In this document: in pieces, positions 5,626 to 14,309 of the stretch
Position numbering within the stretch: position 1 is the first letter of the stretch
Layout: each line of letters opens with the position of its first letter
Source: a virus
Length of the DNA: 39,925 bases
Reading direction: 5' to 3' (one strand)
IMG/VR virus record: IMGVR_UViG_3300029448_000110
Location: 1 to 39,925 of that record
The notes under the pieces: generated by a model
Database searches by the model: none
What the model saw: only the letters and a program-made list of their open reading frames with translations
Told to the model about the DNA's origin: nothing
Made by a program: the position numbers and the translations under genes

Positions 5626-8187
5626 CTAAGCATAAGTCACCTCACTCGTTTTAATATTGGCAACCCAACGAATGTTGTGGCTTGCTTCACCAGTACAGGT
5701 GATTGCTAGTGCATTGTTTGTGTTATCAGCACTTAGAGCCACTACCCAGCCATTACCGTTTTCAAAAGTCTGTATGTTGCTGCTTACTAATGTAGTAGTG
5801 CCGCCATCGTTTTTAAGAAGTCCTTTGATTTCCCAGCCACCCTGGTCTTGTGCGCCATTCTGCATCGCCACAAGCGTTCCGCTAAACATTATGCAAGTGT
5901 CAGAAGCAGCTACAATTTGATTGTCTGTAGAAACAGTAGAATTGTTTGTTGTAAGAACTGTGGCGGTTGCATCTGTAGTGTCAGCACGAAGTATAAATTT
6001 ACTTCCCTGTGCATCACCTTTAGTGGCAAAAAAACCTGATGAATGAACTGATTGCCCTACAATAGTGGCCTTAGCTTCATATCCAGTGGCTACAGAACTA
6101 ACTGCGGCATAAACGGTTTGGCAATTTCTGCCACCTAAAACAGACGAATAATTTCCTGTGGCTACGTTATTACTGCCACAAGTATAAGCAGCGTAACCTT
6201 CAGATTTATTGTATTCCCCACCAATGGCTGCACTAGAAGTTGCTATCGCTTCACAGCTAGCACCACCGGATATACAAAGTGAGCCTGCACCAACAGCCCT
6301 AGATAAGTACCCAATTGAAATTGCCCTATCAGCAGTTGCACCATAGCTAGTGCTGTTGTTTGATATTGCCATTGCAATGCTGTTTGGATGACTTGCAAGC
6401 CCCTCGCCTAATACAAAAGCCTCAAGACCAGTAGCCTTGGCACCGCTACCTATTGCTGTAGCATTATTACCTGTTGCGATTGGGGCTGTAGAACTAACAG
6501 GATTCTCAGCGTAAAGAGCAGAAGTAATTGTATTGTTGAGTTTTGTATGGTCTGCATCGGTAAATACGTTTGAGTCAGTGGCACTTTCAACCAGTGTGCG
6601 GATTTCTGCTGCTGTCTGGTCAGCCGTGGCTGAAGCCTCTATACCGTTTAGCTTGGTATGGTCAGCAGACGTAAAGTTTATTTCAGATAAACCGCCATCA
6701 CCAACAGTTGCTAGTTGTGACGCATTCGCTAATGGTATCCAGTTGCCTCCGTGGGCATAATATGCTTTGCCTTCATTGTGAACATGAGCAAACATGCCGT
6801 GGTATGTGCTGGCGTTTGGCAAATCACTTAAAGCTGTATAGACGTTACCAAACAGAACTTTGTTGCCGTTACCATCTATATCACCAGTCATTGTGCCGCC
6901 AGATTTTGGCAGGGCATTGGTAGCTAGAGTACCTTGAGCCGCCGTGGCGTAATCAGAGGCACTGAACGCTTTGACTTGAGCAAGGTTAGTAACCTCGCTG
7001 TCCATCAGCGCACCAGCAGCAGTTACGTTAGCTGCATCGGTTACGTTTGCACTAGCTTCTATGCCAGTCAGCTTGCTGTCTTTTGCTGTAGTGAATGACG
7101 CTGTAGTAGCATCTAAAACAGAAGAATGAGCTTGTACATTGGAACCAATGGCTACGCCTAGATTAGTCCTTGCTGTCCCAGCATTATCAAGGTCAGATAA
7201 ATTATTAGCTGCAACTAAGTCACCATTACCACTTGCGGTTGAAGAGATAGTGCCGTCAGATGCAATTGTAATATTTGAACCAGCAGTCAAGGAAGCAACT
7301 ACATTAGCTGCGTCTGTTACATTCGCACCAGCTTCAATACCATCTAACTTTGTGCCATCAACCGAAACATCACGCCCATCTACAGTTTGAGTCCCAGAAA
7401 AAGCGATGTTTCCTGTCATCGTGCCGCCAGCTAAAGGCATTAATCCAGTGACACCAGCTACGCCTGTTCCCCACGCACTACCATCCCAAATTTTAAGAAG
7501 GTTACTAGTGGTGTTGTAGAACAAATCTCCTTCATCAAGACTTGTTGTTGGGTCTGATGCTCCACTACGGTACACCTGAGCAAATGCATTAACGTCTGAG
7601 ATGTTTGAAGCGACTGTGTTTACGTTAGTTACATTAGTAGCAACAGTACTTAAATGCGTAGTGTTTAAAGAATTAAGCTGAGTTTTATCGCTAGTACTTA
7701 ACCATGTATTTTCAAGATAATTCTTTGTAACAGCGTCCTGTGCGTTTACAGGATTGGTCACGTTTTTGATAACTTTGCTTTGTGCGTCCCACTTTCCATC
7801 AGTAGCTACCGTGATAGACTCTGCTGTCTTATCATTGGACTCCTGTACTCCGAAGAATACTTGGTCAATTGCAGAGTCTAAAGCTAGTTCAGTGAGAACT
7901 GCGCCATCTGAGAAGTCCACAACTTTTGTCGTAAGGTCAGTGTTTCTCTCAATACGAACTGTACTACCTTGTGGGACAGCAGGGGAGAAAGTTAGTGTCT
8001 TAGAACCAGTAGAGCTAAAGGCTACTGTAAAAGTATTTCCTCCAACGGCTGTACCTGTGGAGGCATTATTTGCAAATACAGACACACCATCAACAAACGC
8101 ATCAATATCGGTAGATGCTAAATAGTTAAATGAAAATGAAAAGCTTGATGTTGCTGTTCCTATATTTGCGAAGGTGACTATAGACAT
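5626..8187 (-). CDS. Main tail fibre protein (T7 gp17-like N-terminus)
   Basis: A protein of 853 residues. Residues 1-130 (MSIVTFANIGTATSSFSFSF, later TVRIERNTDLTTKVVDFSDG and SAIDQVFFGVQES) match the T7 tail fibre N-terminal domain, which anchors the fibre to the tubular tail. The middle contains repeated linker modules (LTGIEASANVTDAANV, NATAIGSGAKATGLEAFVLG) and a YadA-like repeat section at about 560-700. The last 80 residues (WEIKGLLKNDGG, VALSADNTNNALAI, TSEVTYA) are shared with the next fibre. AGGAGG lies before the start, and the start overlaps the stop of the internal virion gene. It is the likely base fibre to which the two smaller fibre proteins attach. Confidence 0.9.
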   Translation of the reverse strand: MSIVTFANIGTATSSFSFSFNYLASTDIDAFVDGVSVFANNASTGTAVGGNTFTVAFSSTGSKTLTFSPAVPQGSTVRIERNTDLTTKVVDFSDGAVLTELALDSAIDQVFFGVQESNDKTAESITVATDGKWDAQSKVIKNVTNPVNAQDAVTKNYLENTWLSTSDKTQLNSLNTTHLSTVATNVTNVNTVASNISDVNAFAQVYRSGASDPTTSLDEGDLFYNTTSNLLKIWDGSAWGTGVAGVTGLMPLAGGTMTGNIAFSGTQTVDGRDVSVDGTKLDGIEAGANVTDAANVVASLTAGSNITIASDGTISSTASGNGDLVAANNLSDLDNAGTARTNLGVAIGSNVQAHSSVLDATTASFTTAKDSKLTGIEASANVTDAANVTAAGALMDSEVTNLAQVKAFSASDYATAAQGTLATNALPKSGGTMTGDIDGNGNKVLFGNVYTALSDLPNASTYHGMFAHVHNEGKAYYAHGGNWIPLANASQLATVGDGGLSEINFTSADHTKLNGIEASATADQTAAEIRTLVESATDSNVFTDADHTKLNNTITSALYAENPVSSTAPIATGNNATAIGSGAKATGLEAFVLGEGLASHPNSIAMAISNNSTSYGATADRAISIGYLSRAVGAGSLCISGGASCEAIATSSAAIGGEYNKSEGYAAYTCGSNNVATGNYSSVLGGRNCQTVYAAVSSVATGYEAKATIVGQSVHSSGFFATKGDAQGSKFILRADTTDATATVLTTNNSTVSTDNQIVAASDTCIMFSGTLVAMQNGAQDQGGWEIKGLLKNDGGTTTLVSSNIQTFENGNGWVVALSADNTNNALAITCTGEASHNIRWVANIKTSEVTYA

Positions 8188-11100
8188 TAGTTAGTGCCTC
8201 CTGTTAAGACATTATTCAATTGTGTTTCATTCTCGTTCATCCATTTTTGACCTTCGGGGGATTGAGAATAAGTGTTTTTATTTCGATGGTTATTCCAGTA
8301 AGCCACAGACAGTTTTTGATAGAGTGGGAACTGTTTATACTTTGGATTTAGTGGTGCTTTATGTTCATACAGAATACCATCAGAACCAAAGACGCCTAAA
8401 GGTGATTTATCTTCGGCTCGCGTTGTGTAAGGATTTTTACCAACCATGAGTTCCCAAGCAGTGTTGCGGTACATGTTGATTACTTTTTTCACTACTTGCT
8501 GCTTTGTCCCTGTATAGACTCTATCGCCAATACGAATGTTTCCTGTGCCATCGTTCTTAAAATCATCAGATTGCACTAGGGCTGTCAGAGCTTGTCTTAG
8601 CGTTAACTCACCAGTTCCTAATTGCTTTCCACCAAGAGCAACTTTTTCCCTAAGAAGACCAGTTCTCCGCATCCACTCGCCATAGGCTGTGCCACGCTCA
8701 AGTCTAGGGTCTAAAGGTTCACCATCTTTATCTGTGGCAAACGCTCTATCCGTAAGGTCTATGCCATCTTTGTTCAGAGGAGGCATCCCTACATTGTAAG
8801 GAACTCCATTTTCTAAAGCAGCCATCCACTCATCAGCTAATGGGTTGTCTTTCAATTCAGACCAGCCCACAGGTGACGCAAAATCTACTCCATAAAACTC
8901 TGGAATAAACTTTTCTTCACCAAGGATGTTGTAGTGTGGGTCAAGCTCATCAGACAGGCCTGGAGTGTTGCGATAGAACCCATCAAGAACAGTGCGTATT
9001 TTTCTGTTCTTGGGGTCAGCTAATTCTTGATTGATGGATTTGATAAGGCCAGAGTAAGGCATTAATGCCCCAGCACGATTAGCCATGTAGGATGTACCGT
9101 AACGCTCAGGGTCATCAATAGCATTGAAGAAGTCATCAATACCCTGCATGAATGATTTATCACGCATCATTTCTGTGATGACCATAGTTACCCCCATAGC
9201 CATCTCATCTGCAGCTTCTTTGTTTCCGAACTTATTGAGTTCGTGAATCGAAGCCATGATGGTCATAAGGTCTAGGGCAGGGGATAAACGCTGTACATTG
9301 ACGTAACCTTCTTCAGTCACTACAGAGTTCTTATCGTACCCTGCAATATCCTGTAGGCCTTTTAGTTGGTCTACATCAAGCTGTTCGCCTGAGCCAGTTA
9401 TCTTACCTTCAACTGCTAGATTATAGAAATAGTAAGCTAGTCCACTGCCTACAGTTGCTCTAGTAATTGCTTCGCCCTGACGTGTACCTCCAGACATAAA
9501 GTCTCTGCGCCATCTTCCTGATAGTAGGAACAAGGGGCTTCGCTGTACTGTATAGGACAAAAGGTTTAGAGGAGTTCTTACAAATGGATTTATCTGACGA
9601 AGGATAGGAAATTCTGTAACAGCCTTACTAATACCTTGTGATATTTTTCCATCTAAGCCTTGAGTAAAGGTAGCAGTACGTCCGTATTGTATTGCTGCAT
9701 CTGCAGTTGGAGCCATAGCATCAGTACTTCTTGTACCGTTCATTGCCTGTTCCATCTGGATGTTTACAGCTTTTTCAACTTCTCCATCTACATATTTAGA
9801 TAACTGTGACTTGTCTAACTTACCTTCTTTAATTAATGCACGGCCTGCTGTAACTGCTTCTGAGTACACAAAGGCACGAAAATTAATCTGTTTAAAGAAC
9901 TCATCTTCTGCTGCGAGGAGGCGTGTAGGTGCGCGGATAATACCACCACCCATCCAATTAGGGATGTAACCGTCACGCATCATCTTTCCATCTTCCAGAA
10001 TGGAATAGTCAGCGTCTAGTTTTGTAGCTCCACTTTTAATTGCACTAAAGGCTCCCTTAGCAGATGCTAAACTTCCGTAGGCAAAGCCCTGATACATCCT
10101 CAAGGCTTTCATCATGTCAGCACGATTGCCTGTTATGGCTGCTCCAATAGCTTTTTCCATAGGCATGGTAAGCATAGTGTAAGTGTTAGAGCCTATGTTG
10201 ACTAAGTGTGTCTTAAAGCCCGATAGGATAGAGTTGATAAACAACTCGTTGACCATCCCGACAGCGCGAGAACCACCGTTCTTTATAGAAGTTGCATACT
10301 TACCAAGGCTGGCAAAGAATTTGTTCTGTGCTTTTAAGTCTTGTTGTAAGAAGGCTCCTGTCTTCAGAGCCACTTCCATAGTGTTTACTTCCCACCCATT
10401 AATAACTTTAGAAAAATCTAATGCTCTACCTGCAGAAGATACACCGCCACGCGCATAGTTTATAGCTGTTATAGCTCGTACAAAAGCTGTCATTGCATCT
10501 TCATAGGATGCTTCGCCAGCATTGTAGGCCGCATGGGTATTTGTAAATTTGGTTTTGGCAATATCAGCTACGACTGCAGCGTCTGCTACAAACTTTGCAG
10601 CTTTGTCTTCATTGCCTCCAAACCTAGCAAGAATGGCATCAAGAGCTTCATCAGTGTTTTCGCCATACTTAGCAAAGAACCCACCAATTCTTATCTTAGC
10701 AGCTTGGGTTTGTTCAGCTTGGGTTTTGGTTACGGCTCCACCTTTAGACTGTAGGTCTGCTAAGGCATCGTCAGACATAGCAGCAGTAGCTTCACTTCGC
10801 CCATCTGCTCTAACTTTAGCTCGTTCTGCTCCTGTTAAGGTGGCTGCTTTTTCGTTTGCATCTATAATGATTTGGTTTGATTCTTTGAAAGCATCAAGCT
10901 CTGCTACTAAATCATCCCCCATAGTAGGAGCAATTTTCTCAGCTTCTTTTGATGCAGTCTCTGCGAGGGACGTAGCGTCTTCAGAGCCGTTTCGTGCTGC
11001 TCTTAAAGCTTTTACCCCTGCTACTACGACTAAGGCTGTACTCTCTACTACAACACCTTCTACCGCTTGTTTAAAAATAGCTTCTGCTGTGCTGTCATTA

Positions 11101-11702
11101 GGGTCAGCAGCAAGATATGCTGTAACTGGATTTGCAAGTGTTGGGTAATCTTCGATGAGGTTTGACAGTCTTGCTTCGTGCTTGTCAAAAGCCAACACCT
11201 CTGCGCCTGCACCTTCAGCAGCCAGCTTTACGCCTTTACCTAACTTACTTGATGTATTAACTACACTCAAGGCGCGATTTACTGGTAACCAACCAACTGC
11301 AAACTGAGAAAGACCTGCTGTCATTTTACCTGTAAAAGTTTTTGCACCTTCTGTAATCTGGACAACTTGTGCTTTATCTTTGACATAGGCATTATACTCT
11401 TCATCTTGTAATCCAAGCTCCTTAGCTTGTCTCATAGCCTCAGCTACACGAGAGTAAATCAGACCGCCTTCTTTGTCTGTGCCTATACGTCCAAAATCAA
11501 AGATGTTTTCGTTAATCCAATCAGTGACAATATCAACGGCTCCACCAGTTGCCACGTTAGCTTTATTTTCAATTTCATTTATGCCTTTAACAGCCCCCGA
11601 AACTACATTAGGTAGCACTTCGTTTGCATTGGCAATAACTGTGTCTGTGATACCACTGTTTTGCTCTTCATCCGCAGATGTAGCAATATCTGGCTCAGCC
11701 AT
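8187..11702 (-). CDS. Large internal virion protein (T7 gp16 counterpart)
   Basis: A protein of 1171 residues lying directly after the gp14- and gp15-like genes and before the fibre gene, the place of gp16 in T7. It is mostly helical, with Ala-rich stretches at about 280-420, and contains hydrophobic segments such as FAVGWLPVNRALSVV and AAIQYGRTATFTQGLDG. In T7 this protein is ejected into the cell first and helps form the channel across the envelope. I do not see the lysozyme-like transglycosylase motif that T7 gp16 has near its N-terminus, so wall cutting may be done differently here. The assignment rests on position, size and composition. Confidence 0.75.
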   Translation of the reverse strand: MAEPDIATSADEEQNSGITDTVIANANEVLPNVVSGAVKGINEIENKANVATGGAVDIVTDWINENIFDFGRIGTDKEGGLIYSRVAEAMRQAKELGLQDEEYNAYVKDKAQVVQITEGAKTFTGKMTAGLSQFAVGWLPVNRALSVVNTSSKLGKGVKLAAEGAGAEVLAFDKHEARLSNLIEDYPTLANPVTAYLAADPNDSTAEAIFKQAVEGVVVESTALVVVAGVKALRAARNGSEDATSLAETASKEAEKIAPTMGDDLVAELDAFKESNQIIIDANEKAATLTGAERAKVRADGRSEATAAMSDDALADLQSKGGAVTKTQAEQTQAAKIRIGGFFAKYGENTDEALDAILARFGGNEDKAAKFVADAAVVADIAKTKFTNTHAAYNAGEASYEDAMTAFVRAITAINYARGGVSSAGRALDFSKVINGWEVNTMEVALKTGAFLQQDLKAQNKFFASLGKYATSIKNGGSRAVGMVNELFINSILSGFKTHLVNIGSNTYTMLTMPMEKAIGAAITGNRADMMKALRMYQGFAYGSLASAKGAFSAIKSGATKLDADYSILEDGKMMRDGYIPNWMGGGIIRAPTRLLAAEDEFFKQINFRAFVYSEAVTAGRALIKEGKLDKSQLSKYVDGEVEKAVNIQMEQAMNGTRSTDAMAPTADAAIQYGRTATFTQGLDGKISQGISKAVTEFPILRQINPFVRTPLNLLSYTVQRSPLFLLSGRWRRDFMSGGTRQGEAITRATVGSGLAYYFYNLAVEGKITGSGEQLDVDQLKGLQDIAGYDKNSVVTEEGYVNVQRLSPALDLMTIMASIHELNKFGNKEAADEMAMGVTMVITEMMRDKSFMQGIDDFFNAIDDPERYGTSYMANRAGALMPYSGLIKSINQELADPKNRKIRTVLDGFYRNTPGLSDELDPHYNILGEEKFIPEFYGVDFASPVGWSELKDNPLADEWMAALENGVPYNVGMPPLNKDGIDLTDRAFATDKDGEPLDPRLERGTAYGEWMRRTGLLREKVALGGKQLGTGELTLRQALTALVQSDDFKNDGTGNIRIGDRVYTGTKQQVVKKVINMYRNTAWELMVGKNPYTTRAEDKSPLGVFGSDGILYEHKAPLNPKYKQFPLYQKLSVAYWNNHRNKNTYSQSPEGQKWMNENETQLNNVLTGGTN

Positions 11703-11713
11703 TCGTGACTCCT

Positions 11714-13303
11714 TTATTCGATAGCTTTAGCTTGATTATATAAATCTCTGACAGCAGCGGCCTGTTCTATACGAGACATATCTATATATGCTTTGCCATC
11801 AACAAGAGTTGTTCCTAAGTATAAATCTTGAAATGCAAAGTTGAAAAATTCTAGTTTTGGTAGTGTGTCTCGTTCTGGTAGCTCAGCACCTGGTATGAAA
11901 TTACCGTCATTAGCAATTTTACCACCTAGTAATCTAAAACTAGATTGATAAAGTGCATCTCTAGTAAACTGAGGCCGTGCTTTAGCTGTGGCATCTGCAG
12001 GTATTCGTTGGATGTCTGAAACAAGTTTACCAAAAACTGTGGCATCACCTTTTAATCTCTTTTGACTGACCATTGAATTTAACAAACGTCTTGCAGCATC
12101 ACGGTTACTAGACTCAGCAATTTCCATCCTAAGTGCCATTTCTTCATCACCACTTAATCTTTCTGTACTTTGGTTCTGGAAGAAATCTTGGAAGGTATCA
12201 AAGTCTTTTAAGTAAGAAGGGTAAAACTCACTAGCTTCTTTTAATTCATCAGCAGTTAAGATTGTTTCTAAATTTGTTGAAGGGTCATCTTTTAAGGCTG
12301 CCTGTATTTTAGACGTAACAGAGTCAGTAACCATAAGCTTTTTAGTTTTATAAGCTTTAGTCTTTAAATCATTCTCTCTTTCTTCTGCTTCATCAATTGC
12401 GACTAAGGCTTTACCAATTTTAAAACTTGCTTCTCTTGTGCCACTTAGACTGCTGCCTGGACTTGTTTGGATAAAGTCACCTAGCTTTAAAACATCTCTG
12501 CGTTGTTTAAAAGTAAGGTCATTGTTTCCTGCAGCGTATGCAATTAATGCATCTGTGGTTAGAGTATTAGCTGTGTTGTTATCAAAGTTATAGCCAAGCT
12601 TTGCATCATTCTGTGCAAGTCTAATGCTATTGCCAAAGTCGGCAGGACTACTAGAACCATTCAACACACCATCAATATTAGCTGTGATGGCATCTTTAAA
12701 ACCTAATTCTTGGTTTGTTTTAAGATTTGTCTTAGCTGTTTGGGCATGTGTGGAATCTAAGGCCTGTATATACTGTCGAAAGTTCTTAGCAAACCCTGTA
12801 GATACACCCTCTTTTGTAAAAGCATCTCCATTGTTTTGGATAAATTTAGTACGCATTGTGCTTTCAAAATTAAAGAAAGCACCTGCATCATCGCTCTTAT
12901 CAAGACCAGCTTTTTCATACTCTTCTCTGAGAACCACGCTGTACTGACGAGCTAACCTTGTTCCCATATGCTCTGCAGCTAGAAGTCGGGCTGGGCTAGT
13001 AAGGTTCTTGAATTTCCCTAAGCGTAAATCCGTAGCAAATTGGTCAGGGTTCTGTAAGAAAGCTAAGTCAATAGCTTCTCGTTCCTGCTTCTCTAAAGCT
13101 TCCTGTTCTGCTTTTTTTCTTGCTCTAATCTTTTCGTTTTGAGATTTCCCAAAACTAATTAAAGAATTTAAAATGTCTGCAGTGTTTGATTTTACAAGGG
13201 CTGGTTGAGCAGCGGGGGCGTAGGTGTCAATTACTCTGGCTACAGGTTGGTTAGCTGTTATAGTTTGTAGGTTGTTTTTAACCTGACTTCTTTTCGATGC
13301 CAT
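11714..13303 (-). CDS. Internal virion protein (T7 gp15 counterpart)
   Basis: A protein of 529 residues, rich in charged and helical segments, beginning MASKRSQVKNNLQTITANQP. It has a long helix with a Lys/Glu run (KIRARKKAEQEALEKQEREA, about 55-75) and no enzymatic motif. In T7-like phages gp15 forms part of the internal core and is ejected ahead of the DNA. The order gp13-14-15-16-like genes is kept here. TAGGA stands a few bases before the ATG. Confidence 0.75.
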   Translation of the reverse strand: MASKRSQVKNNLQTITANQPVARVIDTYAPAAQPALVKSNTADILNSLISFGKSQNEKIRARKKAEQEALEKQEREAIDLAFLQNPDQFATDLRLGKFKNLTSPARLLAAEHMGTRLARQYSVVLREEYEKAGLDKSDDAGAFFNFESTMRTKFIQNNGDAFTKEGVSTGFAKNFRQYIQALDSTHAQTAKTNLKTNQELGFKDAITANIDGVLNGSSSPADFGNSIRLAQNDAKLGYNFDNNTANTLTTDALIAYAAGNNDLTFKQRRDVLKLGDFIQTSPGSSLSGTREASFKIGKALVAIDEAEERENDLKTKAYKTKKLMVTDSVTSKIQAALKDDPSTNLETILTADELKEASEFYPSYLKDFDTFQDFFQNQSTERLSGDEEMALRMEIAESSNRDAARRLLNSMVSQKRLKGDATVFGKLVSDIQRIPADATAKARPQFTRDALYQSSFRLLGGKIANDGNFIPGAELPERDTLPKLEFFNFAFQDLYLGTTLVDGKAYIDMSRIEQAAAVRDLYNQAKAIE

Positions 13304-13311
13304 AATTTTTC

Positions 13312-13854
13312 CTAACTAAAAATTTCACCCCAAGTTGTTCCAGAGGGTAAAGACCCATATCCAGATGCTGCAGACGTTGCCATGCCAAACATTGCTGCAG
13401 CAGCACTTGGAGGATTAGGGTCAACAATCTGTGCTAAACGTCCCTCAAGACGTGCTTGTATTTCCATAGCGTCCATTTCAGCAGCGTCAGAAACCATGTT
13501 AGATTGAACTGAAAATTTAGTATCGTTTCTTAGGCCTTGAGCTATTCTCATGCCTAAAGCTTGGTCTATTGACCTGCCAATAATATTGTCTTCACCTGCA
13601 GCCGTCTTATACGTTTCTGAGTTCTTTGCTGCTTCCAAAGCGTTTTGAAATCTTTTGTCAGCAAGTGCGCCTTGCTCTTGTTCGTTTTTCAATTGGGCTT
13701 GACTAATCTGTATGTCCCTAGCATTGACAGCACTAATTCTATTTCTGGCATTAGTTGCAATCGCGTTGTCATAGTTTTCTACTTCAGCTTGATATTCCAT
13801 AAATTCTGCGCCTGCTGACGCTATAGCCATTGCCGCTTGGGGTGGTACACACAT
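13312..13854 (-). CDS. Internal virion protein (T7 gp14 counterpart)
   Basis: A protein of 180 residues beginning MCVPPQAAMAIASAGAEFME. The N-terminus is hydrophobic and Ala-rich, and a long helix follows (about 25-95, rich in Gln, Asn and Ala). This is the usual form of gp14-type internal virion proteins, which insert in the outer membrane when the DNA is ejected. GAGGATT stands before the ATG. The start overlaps the end of the gp13-like gene by one base. Confidence 0.75.
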   Translation of the reverse strand: MCVPPQAAMAIASAGAEFMEYQAEVENYDNAIATNARNRISAVNARDIQISQAQLKNEQEQGALADKRFQNALEAAKNSETYKTAAGEDNIIGRSIDQALGMRIAQGLRNDTKFSVQSNMVSDAAEMDAMEIQARLEGRLAQIVDPNPPSAAAAMFGMATSAASGYGSLPSGTTWGEIFS

Positions 13855-14309
13855 TATTTAATCCTCACAAATTCATAGAAGGGAGCATTGCCCACTCCGT
13901 AGTTGAGCTTCCGAATAAAATTAAAGCCCAGAAACCCAAGCCATTTGATTGCATTTTTGTTGTCAGCGTGAACGTAGTTAAACAGAACATTACGTTTGTC
14001 ATTAGCGTCCAAAACCCATTGCCTACTTTGACGTAGAAACTTAATGTAGTAATCCGCAAGCTTGCCAGTTGATAACATCCAAGGACTACCAACGAGGTCA
14101 TCAACATAACAAAGACCAAACATGCCTAGTAGTTCACCCTGAGAGCCAACCATTGTGTTTGCCTCAACAGACTTACTACAAGCTCTTAGCAACGCTTCAT
14201 GCGCTGTGTAACCGTGAGATAGACTGACCTCAAGCCTGTCTGCCTCACTCATGTTGTTGGCTACCTCTGCAAAGTCTGTGTCTTTATATGGTCTAAAGTA
14301 AGCTTCCAT
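13854..14309 (-). CDS. GNAT-fold protein in gp13 position (internal virion protein A-like)
   Basis: A protein of 151 residues. It opens MEAYFRPYKDTDFAEVANNM and ends LGFNFIRKLNYGVGNAPFYE; the middle holds LLGMFGLCYVDDLVGSPWML and YVHADNKNAIKWLGFLGFNF. The last part, V-x-x-x-N-x-x-A-I-x-W-L-x-x-x-GF, is the end of a GNAT acyltransferase fold, as in other marine T7-like phages where this gene lies between the tail tube and internal core genes. It may be a structural derivative that has lost catalysis, or it may acetylate a virion or host protein. The acyl-CoA-binding loop is not clear. Confidence 0.7.
   Translation of the reverse strand: MEAYFRPYKDTDFAEVANNMSEADRLEVSLSHGYTAHEALLRACSKSVEANTMVGSQGELLGMFGLCYVDDLVGSPWMLSTGKLADYYIKFLRQSRQWVLDANDKRNVLFNYVHADNKNAIKWLGFLGFNFIRKLNYGVGNAPFYEFVRIK

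Noticed and set aside
10549-11148. Plus-strand ORF of 199 codons
   Set aside because: It lies wholly opposite the large internal virion gene, whose frame has protein-like composition. The Ala/Ser-rich reading follows from the codon bias of the other strand.
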